A DNA stretch of 64,000 bases from Lachnospiraceae bacterium (lineage in GTDB: Bacteria > Bacillota > Clostridia > Lachnospirales > Lachnospiraceae). The stretch covers positions 1-64,000 of the forward strand of contig JAIEAP010000023.1 of the NCBI GenBank assembly GCA_029071325.1, given 5' to 3'. The translations under genes and the position numbers were made by a program. The notes beneath the pieces are model-generated. The model saw nothing but the letters and a program-made list of their open reading frames with translations, made no database searches and was not told the origin of the DNA. Shown in pieces: positions 54,625 through 63,209 of the stretch (the first letter of the stretch is position 1; every line of letters begins with the position of its first letter).

Positions 54625-56676
54625 TTACTCTCTGGCGCCGCTGACGATATTGTAGTACGCGTTGGAGGTAATGCGATACACCAGACAATAGAACAGGGCA
54701 AACACCACAAAGCTGATGACGGTGGTGACCGCAAACAGGACGACGTTATTCAGGTTAAACAACAGCAGCAGTTTACGGATGATGGGAAACGCAAATGCCA
54801 GATGCATGCCCGCTCCCACCAACGGCAGGAAAAATACCGTCAGAAGCTGGGAATTGATGCTCTTTCGGATTTCCCGCTTAGTCATACCGATCTTCTGCAT
54901 GATCTCAAACCGCGCCTGGTCCTCGTAGCCCTCGGAAATCTGCTTGTAATAAATGATCAGGACTGCTGCCAGAATAAACACTGCGCTCAGCACGATACCG
55001 AGATAGAACAGGCTGCCGAAGATGCTGTAAAAGTCCTCCCGCTCCATCTCCCTACCTTGTACGGAGAAAGCATAATACCCATATGTTTCGTTTGCATCCG
55101 GAGCACGGAAATTCTCACGGATCGCAGCATACAGAGCATCCTGATCCTTACGTTCCAGTCCCGTATCGAAGTTATATGACCAGCGGAGAGTTACCATACG
55201 GTTCCCATTATAATCGGCCAGTTCATCAATGCCTTCGATAGCCGTTTTCAGATCCGGCACGAAAATAACAATGGTGGGGACGATTGCCATGGCCGCCTCT
55301 CCGCTTCCTGCAAAATCGTCTACTACCTTCTTGATCCGAAAGCTCCTGCCATTACGGAACGAAAGGGTATCTTTCTCATATCTATAGCTATCACGGTAGA
55401 AATAGAGCAGCGCCTCGTCCTCTTCCAACGTTTCATCGGTTCCCATCAATGCATTATAATCTTCAATGGGAATGATATAGATCTGATATACATTGGAATA
55501 CGTATCCAGATGAAACTGCTCGATCTTGCTTACGTCAGTCTCTACGGTGTCCTCCATCAGAAGCCCCGCTACAGAAGCGCTGCGGTATTCATGTATGTTT
55601 GCTGGATCTGCGTCGTAAGACCTGACAATCCTCAGCATTTCATTTCTAATCGCACCAACGGCTTCCCCTGTCATTTCTTCCACATCATTCCATTGGAAGC
55701 TGGTGTTGATCTCCCGGGGATAACGGGCGTTAATAGAATCCTCCTCACCGGCATACAGACTTGTGGTAGAGGAAATCATGACCAGCACCATTGTGGCAAG
55801 GATACAGATGGATGCAAGACCTGCGCCGTTGCGCTTCATGCGGTACACCATAGAAGATACGGACACAAAGTGGTTCGCCTTATAATAATAATTCTTTCTC
55901 TTCTGAAGAATACGGCAGAACAGCACCGAACCTGCGATCATGACCAGGTATGTTCCCAGGATGACCAGAACAACTGCTAAGAAAAATACCAGCAATGCGG
56001 ATACCGGGTTCTGGATGGTCACCGCGAGGCCGTATGCCGCTCCCAGCATCAGGACACCTAAAATGCCCACCAGCCAGTTACCTTTCGGCGGTTTCTCCCC
56101 CACGTTCTCACTTCGCAGCAGGGATATGGCATTTGCAAACTTCACCTGGCGAAGAGAATTGAGGAAAAGGAGCAGGAATATCACGCCAAACACCATGACG
56201 GTCATAGCAATCGCAGCCGGAGAGACCGAAAAGGAGTAATTGACAGAACCGCTTAAGACATTTACAAGCCCCAGCTCTGCCAGCTTGGAAAAGACAATAC
56301 CTGCAAACAGCCCTGCACCCAGAGAAATCGCAGAGATGATCAATGCTTCCCAAAAGAGGATGAATCCAATATTTCCCTTCCCCATTCCAAGAATGTTATA
56401 GAGTCCAAATTCCTTCTTCCGCCTGCGGATCAGGAATGAATTGGTATAGAACAGGAATATACAGGCAAATATGGCAATGACCCAGGTTCCCAGTTCCATC
56501 ATACCCTGTATGGTCTCTCCTCCCCGCATAGACCGGATCGCATCATTGTTCTGCAGAAACACAATAATATAGTACATCATCACCATTCCGATACAGGTCA
56601 GAATATACGGAAGATACATCCGCCTGTTTTTCCGGATGCCGTCAAAGGCAAGCTTCGGATAAAATCCTGCTTTCAT
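54625..56676 (-). CDS. BceB-like ABC permease of a peptide-antibiotic sensing module
   Basis: 683 residues. It has ten transmembrane helices and a large extracellular domain of about 220 residues between helices 7 and 8 (about 310-530), as in BceB, VraG and PsdB. The FtsX-like core is visible (VLMISSTTSLYAGEED, GYEDQARFEIMQKIGMTKREI). Such permeases free cell-wall precursors from peptides such as bacitracin and relay flux to the kinase. It overlaps the ATPase gene by 4 bases. Confidence 0.93.
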   Translation of the reverse strand: MKAGFYPKLAFDGIRKNRRMYLPYILTCIGMVMMYYIIVFLQNNDAIRSMRGGETIQGMMELGTWVIAIFACIFLFYTNSFLIRRRKKEFGLYNILGMGKGNIGFILFWEALIISAISLGAGLFAGIVFSKLAELGLVNVLSGSVNYSFSVSPAAIAMTVMVFGVIFLLLFLNSLRQVKFANAISLLRSENVGEKPPKGNWLVGILGVLMLGAAYGLAVTIQNPVSALLVFFLAVVLVILGTYLVMIAGSVLFCRILQKRKNYYYKANHFVSVSSMVYRMKRNGAGLASICILATMVLVMISSTTSLYAGEEDSINARYPREINTSFQWNDVEEMTGEAVGAIRNEMLRIVRSYDADPANIHEYRSASVAGLLMEDTVETDVSKIEQFHLDTYSNVYQIYIIPIEDYNALMGTDETLEEDEALLYFYRDSYRYEKDTLSFRNGRSFRIKKVVDDFAGSGEAAMAIVPTIVIFVPDLKTAIEGIDELADYNGNRMVTLRWSYNFDTGLERKDQDALYAAIRENFRAPDANETYGYYAFSVQGREMEREDFYSIFGSLFYLGIVLSAVFILAAVLIIYYKQISEGYEDQARFEIMQKIGMTKREIRKSINSQLLTVFFLPLVGAGMHLAFAFPIIRKLLLLFNLNNVVLFAVTTVISFVVFALFYCLVYRITSNAYYNIVSGARE

Positions 56677-57437
56677 CGTCTCTCACCCCCTGTCGTCAGC
56701 AGTGTAAGCGTATCGGAAATCTTCTGGTACAGCTGCTGATCGGTATCCTCCCCACGGTAAACCTGATGGAATACCTCACCGTCCTTGATGAACAATACCC
56801 GGTTGGCAACGCTTGCCGCCTTTACGGAATGGGTGACCATTAAAATGGTCTGACCAAGCCGGTTGACCTCCCCAAACAGGCGGAGCAGCTCATCGGTTGC
56901 TTTGGAATCCAACGCTCCTGTTGGCTCATCTGCCAGGATCAGCCGGGGGGCCGTAATGATAGCACGGGCAACCGCCGCTCTCTGCTTCTGACCGCCGGAT
57001 ACTTCATAGGGATACTTTTTCAGCAGTTCTGTAATACCCAGCTTTGCAGCGATAGGCTTAAGCCTCTCGCTCATTTCCCGGTACGATTTGCCCGCCAGCA
57101 CAAGGGGAAGATAGATATTATCCTCCAGGGTAAATGTGTCAAGCAGGTTAAAATCCTGAAACACAAATCCCAGATGGTCACGGCGGAAAGCGGAAACCGC
57201 AGACTCCTTGATTCTGGTCAAATCCATTCCGTCAAGGATCACACTGCCCCCCGTAGGCTTATCAAGCGCTGCCAGGATATTGAGAAGGGTCGTTTTGCCC
57301 GACCCGGACTCTCCCATAATCGCTACATATTCTCCCTGCTCCACGCTGAAATTCACATTTCGCAGAGCCTCTACTTTGTTGCCGCCAAAACGGGTAGAAT
57401 AGACTTTTTTCAGTCCTTTTACTTCCAAAATACTCAT
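56673..57437 (-). CDS. BceA-like ABC ATP-binding protein
   Basis: 254 residues. Walker A is GESGSGKTTLL, signature VSGGQKQRAAVARA, Walker B LILADEPTGALDSKATDE. This subfamily (LolD/BceA) is typical of MacB-like and Bce systems. The promoter region upstream carries the operator at 57531-57546. It is translated with the permease (ATGA overlap). Confidence 0.94.
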   Translation of the reverse strand: MSILEVKGLKKVYSTRFGGNKVEALRNVNFSVEQGEYVAIMGESGSGKTTLLNILAALDKPTGGSVILDGMDLTRIKESAVSAFRRDHLGFVFQDFNLLDTFTLEDNIYLPLVLAGKSYREMSERLKPIAAKLGITELLKKYPYEVSGGQKQRAAVARAIITAPRLILADEPTGALDSKATDELLRLFGEVNRLGQTILMVTHSVKAASVANRVLFIKDGEVFHQVYRGEDTDQQLYQKISDTLTLLTTGGERR

Positions 57438-57530
57438 TGTAATTTGTCCTCCTATTGTTTATCCTCCCTTATCTTAGCAGAAACGGGAAATGCACTGCCA
57501 TCGAATCGCCTTACATTTCCCGCTCCAAAT

Positions 57531-57546
57531 CTTACATTTTTGTAAG
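57531..57546. promoter_or_regulatory. BceR-type operator before the ABC genes
   Basis: The - strand reads CTTACA-AAAA-TGTAAG, a perfect palindrome around four A residues. It fits the TNACA-N4-TGTAA type consensus known for BceR-family regulators. It lies 94 bases upstream of the ABC start and 4 bases after the kinase gene. A second partial copy (AAATGTAAGG) occurs about 20 bases downstream. Confidence 0.7.
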
Positions 57547-57549
57547 AAT

Positions 57550-58539
57550 TTATTCTTGTTTTAATTTATATTGTCCTATATTAAGGGAAATTACGGTTCC
57601 CTTGCCGACCTGTGATGCCGCCGTGATCTCAATTCCAAGATTCTTACAGATACGTTTGCAGAGGTAAAGGCCAATCCCGCTGGCACGTTTGTCGCTGCGG
57701 CCGTTATATCCGGTATAACCCTTTTCAAAGACCCGGGGCAGATCCTCCGGCGCAATGCCGATGCCCGTATCCTCAATGCAAAGGGTATCGGAGCCGGACA
57801 TATATATTCTGATGCCGCCGGACCGGGTATATTTCAGTGCATTGGACAAGACCTGCTCTACCACAAAGGACAGCCACTTATCATCCGTAACAATGCTTTT
57901 GTGAAGAGGCTCATACTCCAGGCGCAGCTTCCTGCCGATAAATTCGGCAGAAAAACGCCGGACCGCCTGGCGGATGATATCATCCAGCTCGTACTCTTTG
58001 AACACATAATCGCTGGAGTTTGCGCCCAGACGCAGGAATGCCAGTACCATTTCCACATATTGCTCTATCCGGAACAGGTCTGACGATAATTTCCGTGACA
58101 ATTCGGAATCTTCATTCTGCAGCGTCAGCCGCATAGACGCAATGGGCGTCTTGATCTGATGCACCCATACAGTATAATATTCCACCATATCCTGATAACG
58201 GGCGTCCGTGTCCGTCTGCAGGCTCGTCACCTCCGTTATCAGGTTCTCGATAACAGCCTGATAATCAGCATCCTCTATCCCCTCTGCCGCAGGCATCTGT
58301 GAGATCATTGCCGCTGTCATCTCCCTGATCCCACAGAGCTCTTCATGCCTTGCTCTCACATGGATAAAATCAATGATTACGAATATCATGCCGACAAGAA
58401 GGCATAGCAGCGCCGGATATCCCACCGCCTCTATAGGCAGATGATATAAGAAAAACGAGACCACAAAGATCGCACCAAATAAGACCAGCGCGATTATCTC
58501 CTTCTGACGCTCTCTGATGTATGCCAAAAACAATTTCAT
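57550..58539 (-). CDS. BceS-like intramembrane-sensing histidine kinase
   Basis: 329 residues from the ATG at 58539; a GTG two codons earlier is too close to AGGAG. Two adjacent transmembrane helices (IIALVLFGAIFVVSFFLY and AVGYPALLCLLVGMIFVII) are joined by a very short loop, so no extracellular sensor exists. The His box is WVHQIKTPIASMRL; the ATPase domain has VLSNALKYTRSGG and GIGLYLCKRIC. Signals are relayed from the partner transporter. It starts 9 bases after the regulator stop. Confidence 0.94.
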   Translation of the reverse strand: MKLFLAYIRERQKEIIALVLFGAIFVVSFFLYHLPIEAVGYPALLCLLVGMIFVIIDFIHVRARHEELCGIREMTAAMISQMPAAEGIEDADYQAVIENLITEVTSLQTDTDARYQDMVEYYTVWVHQIKTPIASMRLTLQNEDSELSRKLSSDLFRIEQYVEMVLAFLRLGANSSDYVFKEYELDDIIRQAVRRFSAEFIGRKLRLEYEPLHKSIVTDDKWLSFVVEQVLSNALKYTRSGGIRIYMSGSDTLCIEDTGIGIAPEDLPRVFEKGYTGYNGRSDKRASGIGLYLCKRICKNLGIEITAASQVGKGTVISLNIGQYKLKQE

Positions 58540-58547
58540 ACGCACTC

Positions 58548-59219
58548 CTATTCTATGATATATCCCACGCCGAATCTGGTTGCAATGAATTCTTCCAGTC
58601 CTGCCTGATCCAGCTTCTTCCTCAGGCGGTTAACGTTAACCGTCAATGTATTCTCATCCACAAAAGAATCCGTCTCCCACAGCCGCTCCATCAGCCGCTC
58701 CCGGCTGACCACATTTCCCTTGTTTTCCATCAGGCACAGAAGAATCCTGTATTCATTCTTGGTCAGAGGTATTTTCTCATCCTCATAGGTCAGCGTGTTG
58801 TCCCCGGTATTTAAGAATGCTCCCTTGTGCTCCAGGACTGGGACAGAAGCCGCAAAATCATAGGTGCGGCGCAGCAGCGCCTGCAGCTTTGCCATCAGTA
58901 CGCTCTGGTCAAAGGGCTTGGCGATAAAATCATCCGCCCCCATATTCATTGCCATTACGATATTCATATTGTCCGATGCTGAGGATATGAAGATAATGGG
59001 CACTTTGGAGATTTTGCGTATCTCACTGCACCAGTGATATCCGTCAAAAAATGGCAGCGCTATATCCAGAAGGATAATATGCGGCTCAAAATCCGTATAC
59101 TCTGCCAGTACGCTTCGAAAATCTTCTACCACACGGGTCTCAAGATTCCAGGCATTTGCCTGAAGCCGGATGGCATTTGCTATTCCAAGATCGTCTTCTA
59201 CTATCAACAGTTTGTACAT
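58548..59219 (-). CDS. BceR-like response regulator
   Basis: 223 residues from the ATG at 59219 (MYKLLIVEDDLG), with AGGAG 8 bases upstream; the frame is open further but with no start signal. The receiver has EDD, the Asp in ILLDIALPFFDG near 52 and the Lys in DDFIAKPF near 102. The OmpR winged helix follows (SRERLMERLWETDSFVDENT). It should bind the CTTACA-N4-TGTAAG site upstream of the ABC genes. Confidence 0.94.
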   Translation of the reverse strand: MYKLLIVEDDLGIANAIRLQANAWNLETRVVEDFRSVLAEYTDFEPHIILLDIALPFFDGYHWCSEIRKISKVPIIFISSASDNMNIVMAMNMGADDFIAKPFDQSVLMAKLQALLRRTYDFAASVPVLEHKGAFLNTGDNTLTYEDEKIPLTKNEYRILLCLMENKGNVVSRERLMERLWETDSFVDENTLTVNVNRLRKKLDQAGLEEFIATRFGVGYIIE

Positions 59220-59288
59220 AAAACCATCTCCTATTCTCCTGCGCCGGGCACAGTCGCTCTCGCGGCGTATCCCTTGGATTAAGATAAA

Positions 59289-59316
59289 GAGAGCCTCCTT
59301 GTCCAAGGGGGCTCTC
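59289..59316 (-). terminator. terminator of the 106-residue membrane protein gene
   Basis: On the - strand, GAGAGCC-CC-CTTG and its complementary AAGGAGGCTCTC form a stem of about 12 pairs, followed by TTTATCTT. It begins about 36 bases after the stop of the membrane-protein gene and upstream of the regulator gene. Confidence 0.6.
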
Positions 59317-59351
59317 TGTGTATTCATTGACTTCATCCAAGGCAGATCTCA

Positions 59352-59672
59352 TCAATACTCCGGATGTCCGATGCATTTTCGTTTCAAAATATAGCCGCAG
59401 CACCAGATTGCACCCGCCACCGGCATTGCACAGACCACCTTCACCAGCGTGCCCACCACTTCTGAAACGGTCAGCCCGCCTGCCATAAAGGATCCCACGG
59501 TTCCATGAATCGGCTTTAACAGCATAAGCCATCCGCCAATATAAATCGCCGCCAGCGTACCTAACAGGTAAAATAGCCCTCCTGCCATCCGGCGCATATA
59601 TCTGCGGTAAGTCCTGCGCTCTTCTATCTGTTTCCCAATTGCCTCTTTTTTCTCTGCGATATTCTCCTTCAT
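59352..59672 (-). CDS. hypothetical two-helix membrane protein
   Basis: 106 residues. A charged N terminus (EKKEAIGKQIEERRTYRRYMRR) is followed by two hydrophobic helices (GLFYLLGTLAAIYIGGWLML and VVKVVCAMPVAGAIWCCGYI-type). It ends in a short hydrophilic tail. AAGGAAT lies upstream of the ATG. I do not recognise the family. Its own terminator follows, so it is probably independent of the Bce genes. Confidence 0.7.
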   Translation of the reverse strand: MKENIAEKKEAIGKQIEERRTYRRYMRRMAGGLFYLLGTLAAIYIGGWLMLLKPIHGTVGSFMAGGLTVSEVVGTLVKVVCAMPVAGAIWCCGYILKRKCIGHPEY

Positions 59673-59705
59673 AGTAATTCCTTTTCGTATATTCCTGCTC
59701 CTACA

Positions 59706-60200
59706 TCATGCGTGGAGCATCAACTGATAAATATCCACATTCAGATATCTGCCGAATTTCTTTCCGGCATCCTGAATCGTCCCACAGAGAGTAAAGCCCT
59801 CTCTCTGATGAATATGGATGCTGCTCTCATTTTCCGAGGTGATCACAGACACGATGGTATGCAGCTTAACCTGCTGCCTGCCATAATCGACAATACGCTC
59901 CAACAGCGCTGTTCCGATTCCCTCTCCCCGGTTCTCTTTGCGCACATACAACCCCAGCTCAGCGGTTTCTTCATATGCCGCTCTGGAACGGTAGGGGGAC
60001 AACTCTGCATAACCCAGCACCTTTCTGCCATCCACAGCAACCAGAAGGCCGTATACCCCACGATGCTCATAAAACCAGTTCTGGCGGTTTTTAATGTCCT
60101 TCTCTTCCGTATCAAAAGTCGCCGTTGTGTGAAGGATTGCTTCATTATAAATATCCATCAACTGAACGAGATCTTCTTCTGTTGCTTTCCGGATGATCAT
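59706..60200 (-). CDS. GNAT acetyltransferase (phosphinothricin-type)
   Basis: 164 residues from the ATG at 60200, which has AGGAGG 8 bases upstream; an ATG at 60242 is in frame but unsupported. The acetyl-CoA motif is VRKENRGEGIGTALLERIV. IIRKATEEDLVQLMDIYNEA at the N terminus, LGYAELSPYRSRAAYEETAE and the VSVITSENESSIHIHQREGF region match the phosphinothricin/amino-acid N-acetyltransferase subfamily. Substrate is unproven: an amino acid or its analogue is likely. Confidence 0.88.
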   Translation of the reverse strand: MIIRKATEEDLVQLMDIYNEAILHTTATFDTEEKDIKNRQNWFYEHRGVYGLLVAVDGRKVLGYAELSPYRSRAAYEETAELGLYVRKENRGEGIGTALLERIVDYGRQQVKLHTIVSVITSENESSIHIHQREGFTLCGTIQDAGKKFGRYLNVDIYQLMLHA

Positions 60201-60282
60201 CCGCACCGCCTCCTCTATTGCTGTCGTTATCTCTGCTTTCATGATAACAAACTATCAGATGCGCTGTCAAGACGGCACTTGC

Positions 60283-60311
60283 TTGACTTTCCCGCAAAAT
60301 GACGCTACACT
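60283..60311 (+). promoter_or_regulatory. promoter of the zinc-ribbon gene
   Basis: TTGACT (60283-60288), 17 bases, TACACT (60306-60311), 38 bases before the gene. Confidence 0.65.
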
Positions 60312-60348
60312 GTTATTACATATATAATGTAACTTAGGAGGAATTAAA

Positions 60349-60993
60349 ATGCAGTGTAATTCATGTGGTGCACCATACCCGGACAACAGTCCTTCCTGTC
60401 CTCATTGCGGGCAGCCAAACCAATTCCAGGGCAATCCCCAGAACTTCGGGCAGCCCAATCAGTTCCAGGGCAATCACCAGAACTTCGGACAGCCCAATCA
60501 GTTCCCGGGCAATCCCCAGAATTTCGGACAGCCCAATCAATTCCAGGGCAATCCCCAAAACTTCGGGCAGCCCAACCAGTACCAGAACGCTTATCCAGGC
60601 GGCGCTCCTTCCGGTCCGCCCATGACAAAGCAGCAGTTCTTCAAGCTGCCAGGTATGAACCAGTTCCGCAGCTCACTGATCGGTGCGGCATGCCTTGCAT
60701 ATTTCTGCGCTGCTATTACATTAATTTTTTCTGTTATAAATAATCCCCTGTCTATTTTGGACGCGGCGATCCTGTTGGGGCTGGCCTTGGGCATGCATCT
60801 TGGAAGAAGCCGCGCCTGTGCCTTTGTCATGCTGGGATATTCTATTTTCAATTTTGTCTATGCGATCACGAAAACTCATACCCTCGGAGGCTGGCTGATC
60901 ATTCTTGCCGCTGCCCTGGGCTGCGTCGCTACCTGTAAGATGCACGCCGCTTACAAAAGCTACATACAGACAGGATTTACTCCTTATGCCTAA
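60349..60993 (+). CDS. zinc-ribbon membrane protein with 13-residue tandem repeats
   Basis: 214 residues. A zinc ribbon at residues 3-20 (CNSCGAPYPDNSPSCPHCG) is followed by four copies of QFQGNPQNFGQPN (residues 25-76), a short Gly/Pro linker, and three or so hydrophobic helices (GAACLAYFCAAITLIFSV, LDAAILLGLALGMHL, WLIILAAALGCVA). The whole is probably an integral membrane protein with the ribbon in the cytoplasm. AGGAGG lies upstream of the ATG. The function is unknown. Confidence 0.82.
   Translation: MQCNSCGAPYPDNSPSCPHCGQPNQFQGNPQNFGQPNQFQGNHQNFGQPNQFPGNPQNFGQPNQFQGNPQNFGQPNQYQNAYPGGAPSGPPMTKQQFFKLPGMNQFRSSLIGAACLAYFCAAITLIFSVINNPLSILDAAILLGLALGMHLGRSRACAFVMLGYSIFNFVYAITKTHTLGGWLIILAAALGCVATCKMHAAYKSYIQTGFTPYA
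60421..60576 (+). repeat. four 39-bp in-frame tandem repeats
   Basis: Four direct copies of a 39-base unit encode QFQGNPQNFGQPN with small changes (H for P in copy 2, P for Q in copy 3). Synonymous differences between copies (GGG/GGA, AAC/AAT) show they are not a very recent duplication. Copy number may vary between strains. Confidence 0.9.
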
Positions 60994-61054
60994 GATATTC
61001 ATGATAACCCGGCTGGCAGGCTGATTTTAGTACAGCAAAATATATCAATCTAAC

Positions 61055-61070
61055 TGATTAAATTTAATCA
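61055..61070. promoter_or_regulatory. perfect 16-bp palindrome upstream of the leuA attenuator
   Basis: TGATTAAATTTAATCA is a perfect palindrome. A weak -35 box TACACA (61071-61076) follows at once, then 17 bases and a -10-like TAGTAT (61094-61099). The placement suggests an operator for a regulator of leuA. The AraC domain fused to LeuA is a candidate ligand, but AraC-family proteins usually bind direct half-sites. Confidence 0.45.
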
Positions 61071-61104
61071 TACACAAAACCATTTATCTGTGTTAGTATT
61101 ACTC

Positions 61105-61158
61105 ATGACAACGATAAAAGGATTATATCTTTCGTCTCTTTCCTTCGTTTTCGAATGA
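61105..61158 (+). CDS. candidate leucine leader peptide of the leuA operon
   Basis: A 17-codon frame, [17 protein letters not shown], with leucine codons at positions 7, 9 and 12, plus Val and Ile. It lies just after the -10-like box and before the leuA gene. There is no ribosome binding site, and the inferred transcript could begin at or near this ATG. Codons 9 and 12 fall within the 5' arm of the terminator at 61127-61172, so stalling at leucine codons would prevent the stem from forming. This is inferred from the arrangement. Confidence 0.5.
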   Translation: MTTIKGLYLSSLSFVFE

Positions 61159-61180
61159 CAGGGACGAAAGATTTTTATAT
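61127..61180 (+). terminator. leuA attenuator (intrinsic terminator in the leader)
   Basis: ATCTTTCGTCTCT (61127-61139) and AGGGACGAAAGAT (61160-61172) pair over 13 positions with one G-U, followed by a T-rich run (61173-61180). The loop holds a smaller TTCG-TTTT-CGAA hairpin. It lies 32 bases before the leuA start, so termination here would switch the gene off. Confidence 0.75.
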
Positions 61181-61211
61181 AACCGCTATCGGGAAATCAG
61201 GAGGTTCGAAA

Positions 61212-63209
61212 ATGAAAGGATATGAAAAATATGAACGGGCATACTTCATGCCGCCGGAATGCACTTACGACTGGGTCAAAAAGGATTATGTTGAAGCGCC
61301 GCCCATCTGGTGCTCTGTAGATCTGCGGGACGGCAACCAGGCTCTGATCGAGCCTATGAGCTTAGAAGAGAAGCTGGAGTTTTTTGAAATGCTGGTTCAG
61401 ATCGGCTTTAAGGAAATTGAAGTAGGCTTTCCGGCTGCTTCCGAAACAGAATATAACTTCATGCGCGCCCTCATTGAGCGCAATATGATCCCAGATGATG
61501 TGACGGTCCAGGTACTGACTCAGGCCAGGGAACACATCATCAAGAAAACCTTTGAGGCAGTCAAGGGCGCGCCTCACGCGGTGATCCATCTCTACAATTC
61601 TACCTCTGTCGCTCAGAGAGAACAGGTATTCAAAAAGAGTAAAGAGGAGATCAAACAGATTGCCATTGACGGAGCAAAGCTTTTAAATCAATTGGCAAGC
61701 GAGACCGACGGAAGCTTCTCCTTTGAGTACAGCCCTGAGAGTTTCCCCGGAACGGAAGTGGATTACGCTGTAGAGGTCTGCAATGCAGTGCTGGACGTCT
61801 GGCAGCCCCAGGCTTCTAACAAGGCTATCATCAACATTCCCACAACCGTGGAAAATGCCATGCCTCATGTGTTCGCCACACAGGTAGAATATATTCACAA
61901 ACATTTGAAATACAGGGACGCCGTAACACTTTCCCTGCACCCGCACAACGACCGGGGCTGCGGCATCTGCGATGCAGAGCTGGGCATCCTGGCAGGAGCG
62001 GATCGCATCGAGGGAACGCTGTTTGGCAACGGTGAACGCACCGGAAACGTGGATATTGTAACCCTTGCAATGAACATGTTCTCCCACGGCGTAGACCCGA
62101 AGCTGGACTTCTCGGATATGCCTGTGATCCGCCAGAAATACGAGCAGTTTACCAGAATGCATGTATATGAACGCCAGCCCTATGCCGGCGACCTGGTATT
62201 TACCGCATTCTCCGGCTCTCATCAGGACGCCATTGCCAAGGGTATGGCATGGCGTGAGGAGAAAAAGCTGGATAAATGGTCCGTCCCCTATCTTCCGGTA
62301 GACCCCATGGATGTGGGAAGGACATACGATTCTGACGTCATCCGTATCAACAGCCAGTCCGGCAAGGGCGGCGTCAACTACATCTTAAAGCAGAACTTCG
62401 GCATTTCCCTGCCGGAAAAAATGCGTGAGGAAGTAGGCTATCTGGTGAAGCATGTCTCCGACGAAGAGCACAAGGAGCTGTCTCCCCAGTGGGTATACAA
62501 TATTTTCGAAGATCATTATGTAAATCATCAGCCCTACTTCCAGATTACGGACTGCCATTTTAAGCAGGTGGACGGCATTATGGCAGAAGCCACCATCAGC
62601 CAGGACGGCACTCCCAGCCGCGTGGTTTGCGCCAATGGAAACGGCCGCCTTGATGCGGTCAGCAATATCTTGAAGCAATACTTTAACATCAGCTATGAAT
62701 TGACCGTATACGAAGAGCATTCCCTCTCCCAGGGATCTTCCTCCAAGGCAATGTCCTATGTGGGCATCACCTGCAATAATCAGATCTTCTGGGGTGTTGG
62801 AATAGATGAGGATATCATCAAATCCTCCATTAATGCTCTGGTGGTTGCTGTGAACCAGATTCCTTCCGTTAAGACAACCGAGTCCGTCCAGGATGAACGC
62901 CTGATGGAAATGCAGAATTATATTCAGGCCAATTACCAGACCATTACGCTGGAGGATATGTCCAAGAGATTCCACCTGACGGAACCGTATATTTCCAAGT
63001 ACATTAAGGAAAAATCCGGCAAGACTTTCGTGGAACTGGTGCAGAACGTCCGCATGAAGAAGGCGCGGACGCTGCTGAAGAACGGGAACATGACCGTGGA
63101 AAACATCGCCTATTCCGTGGGCTATCAGAATGTGGAGCATTTCACACGGCTGTTCCGGCAGAAATATAATATGACTCCGATACAGTACCGGAATTCCTTT
63201 ATGCAGTAA
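61212..63209 (+). CDS. leuA: 2-isopropylmalate synthase fused to an AraC-type DNA-binding domain
   Basis: 665 residues from the ATG at 61212, with AGGAGG 7 bases upstream. The TIM-barrel catalytic part has [11 protein letters not shown] (about 35-44), [10 protein letters not shown] with metal-binding His residues (about 242) and [10 protein letters not shown], as in long (type II) LeuA, which condenses 2-oxoisovalerate with acetyl-CoA. The leucine-binding regulatory domain covers about 430-545 ([34 protein letters not shown]). Residues 567-665 are a complete AraC domain with two helix-turn-helix units ([40 protein letters not shown]) and the PIQYR end. A trigger-enzyme role is inferred. Confidence 0.93.
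   Translation: MKGYEKYERAYFMPPECTYDWVKKDYVEAPPIWCSVDLRDGNQALIEPMSLEEKLEFFEMLVQIGFKEIEVGFPAASETEYNFMRALIERNMIPDDVTVQVLTQAREHIIKKTFEAVKGAPHAVIHLYNSTSVAQREQVFKKSKEEIKQIAIDGAKLLNQLASETDGSFSFEYSPESFPGTEVDYAVEVCNAVLDVWQPQASNKAIINIPTTVENAMPHVFATQVEYIHKHLKYRDAVTLSLHPHNDRGCGICDAELGILAGADRIEGTLFGNGERTGNVDIVTLAMNMFSHGVDPKLDFSDMPVIRQKYEQFTRMHVYERQPYAGDLVFTAFSGSHQDAIAKGMAWREEKKLDKWSVPYLPVDPMDVGRTYDSDVIRINSQSGKGGVNYILKQNFGISLPEKMREEVGYLVKHVSDEEHKELSPQWVYNIFEDHYVNHQPYFQITDCHFKQVDGIMAEATISQDGTPSRVVCANGNGRLDAVSNILKQYFNISYELTVYEEHSLSQGSSSKAMSYVGITCNNQIFWGVGIDEDIIKSSINALVVAVNQIPSVKTTESVQDERLMEMQNYIQANYQTITLEDMSKRFHLTEPYISKYIKEKSGKTFVELVQNVRMKKARTLLKNGNMTVENIAYSVGYQNVEHFTRLFRQKYNMTPIQYRNSFMQ

Noticed and set aside
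60421-60576. Regular direct repeats considered as a CRISPR-like array
   Set aside because: Units are contiguous without spacers, keep the reading frame and encode a protein repeat.
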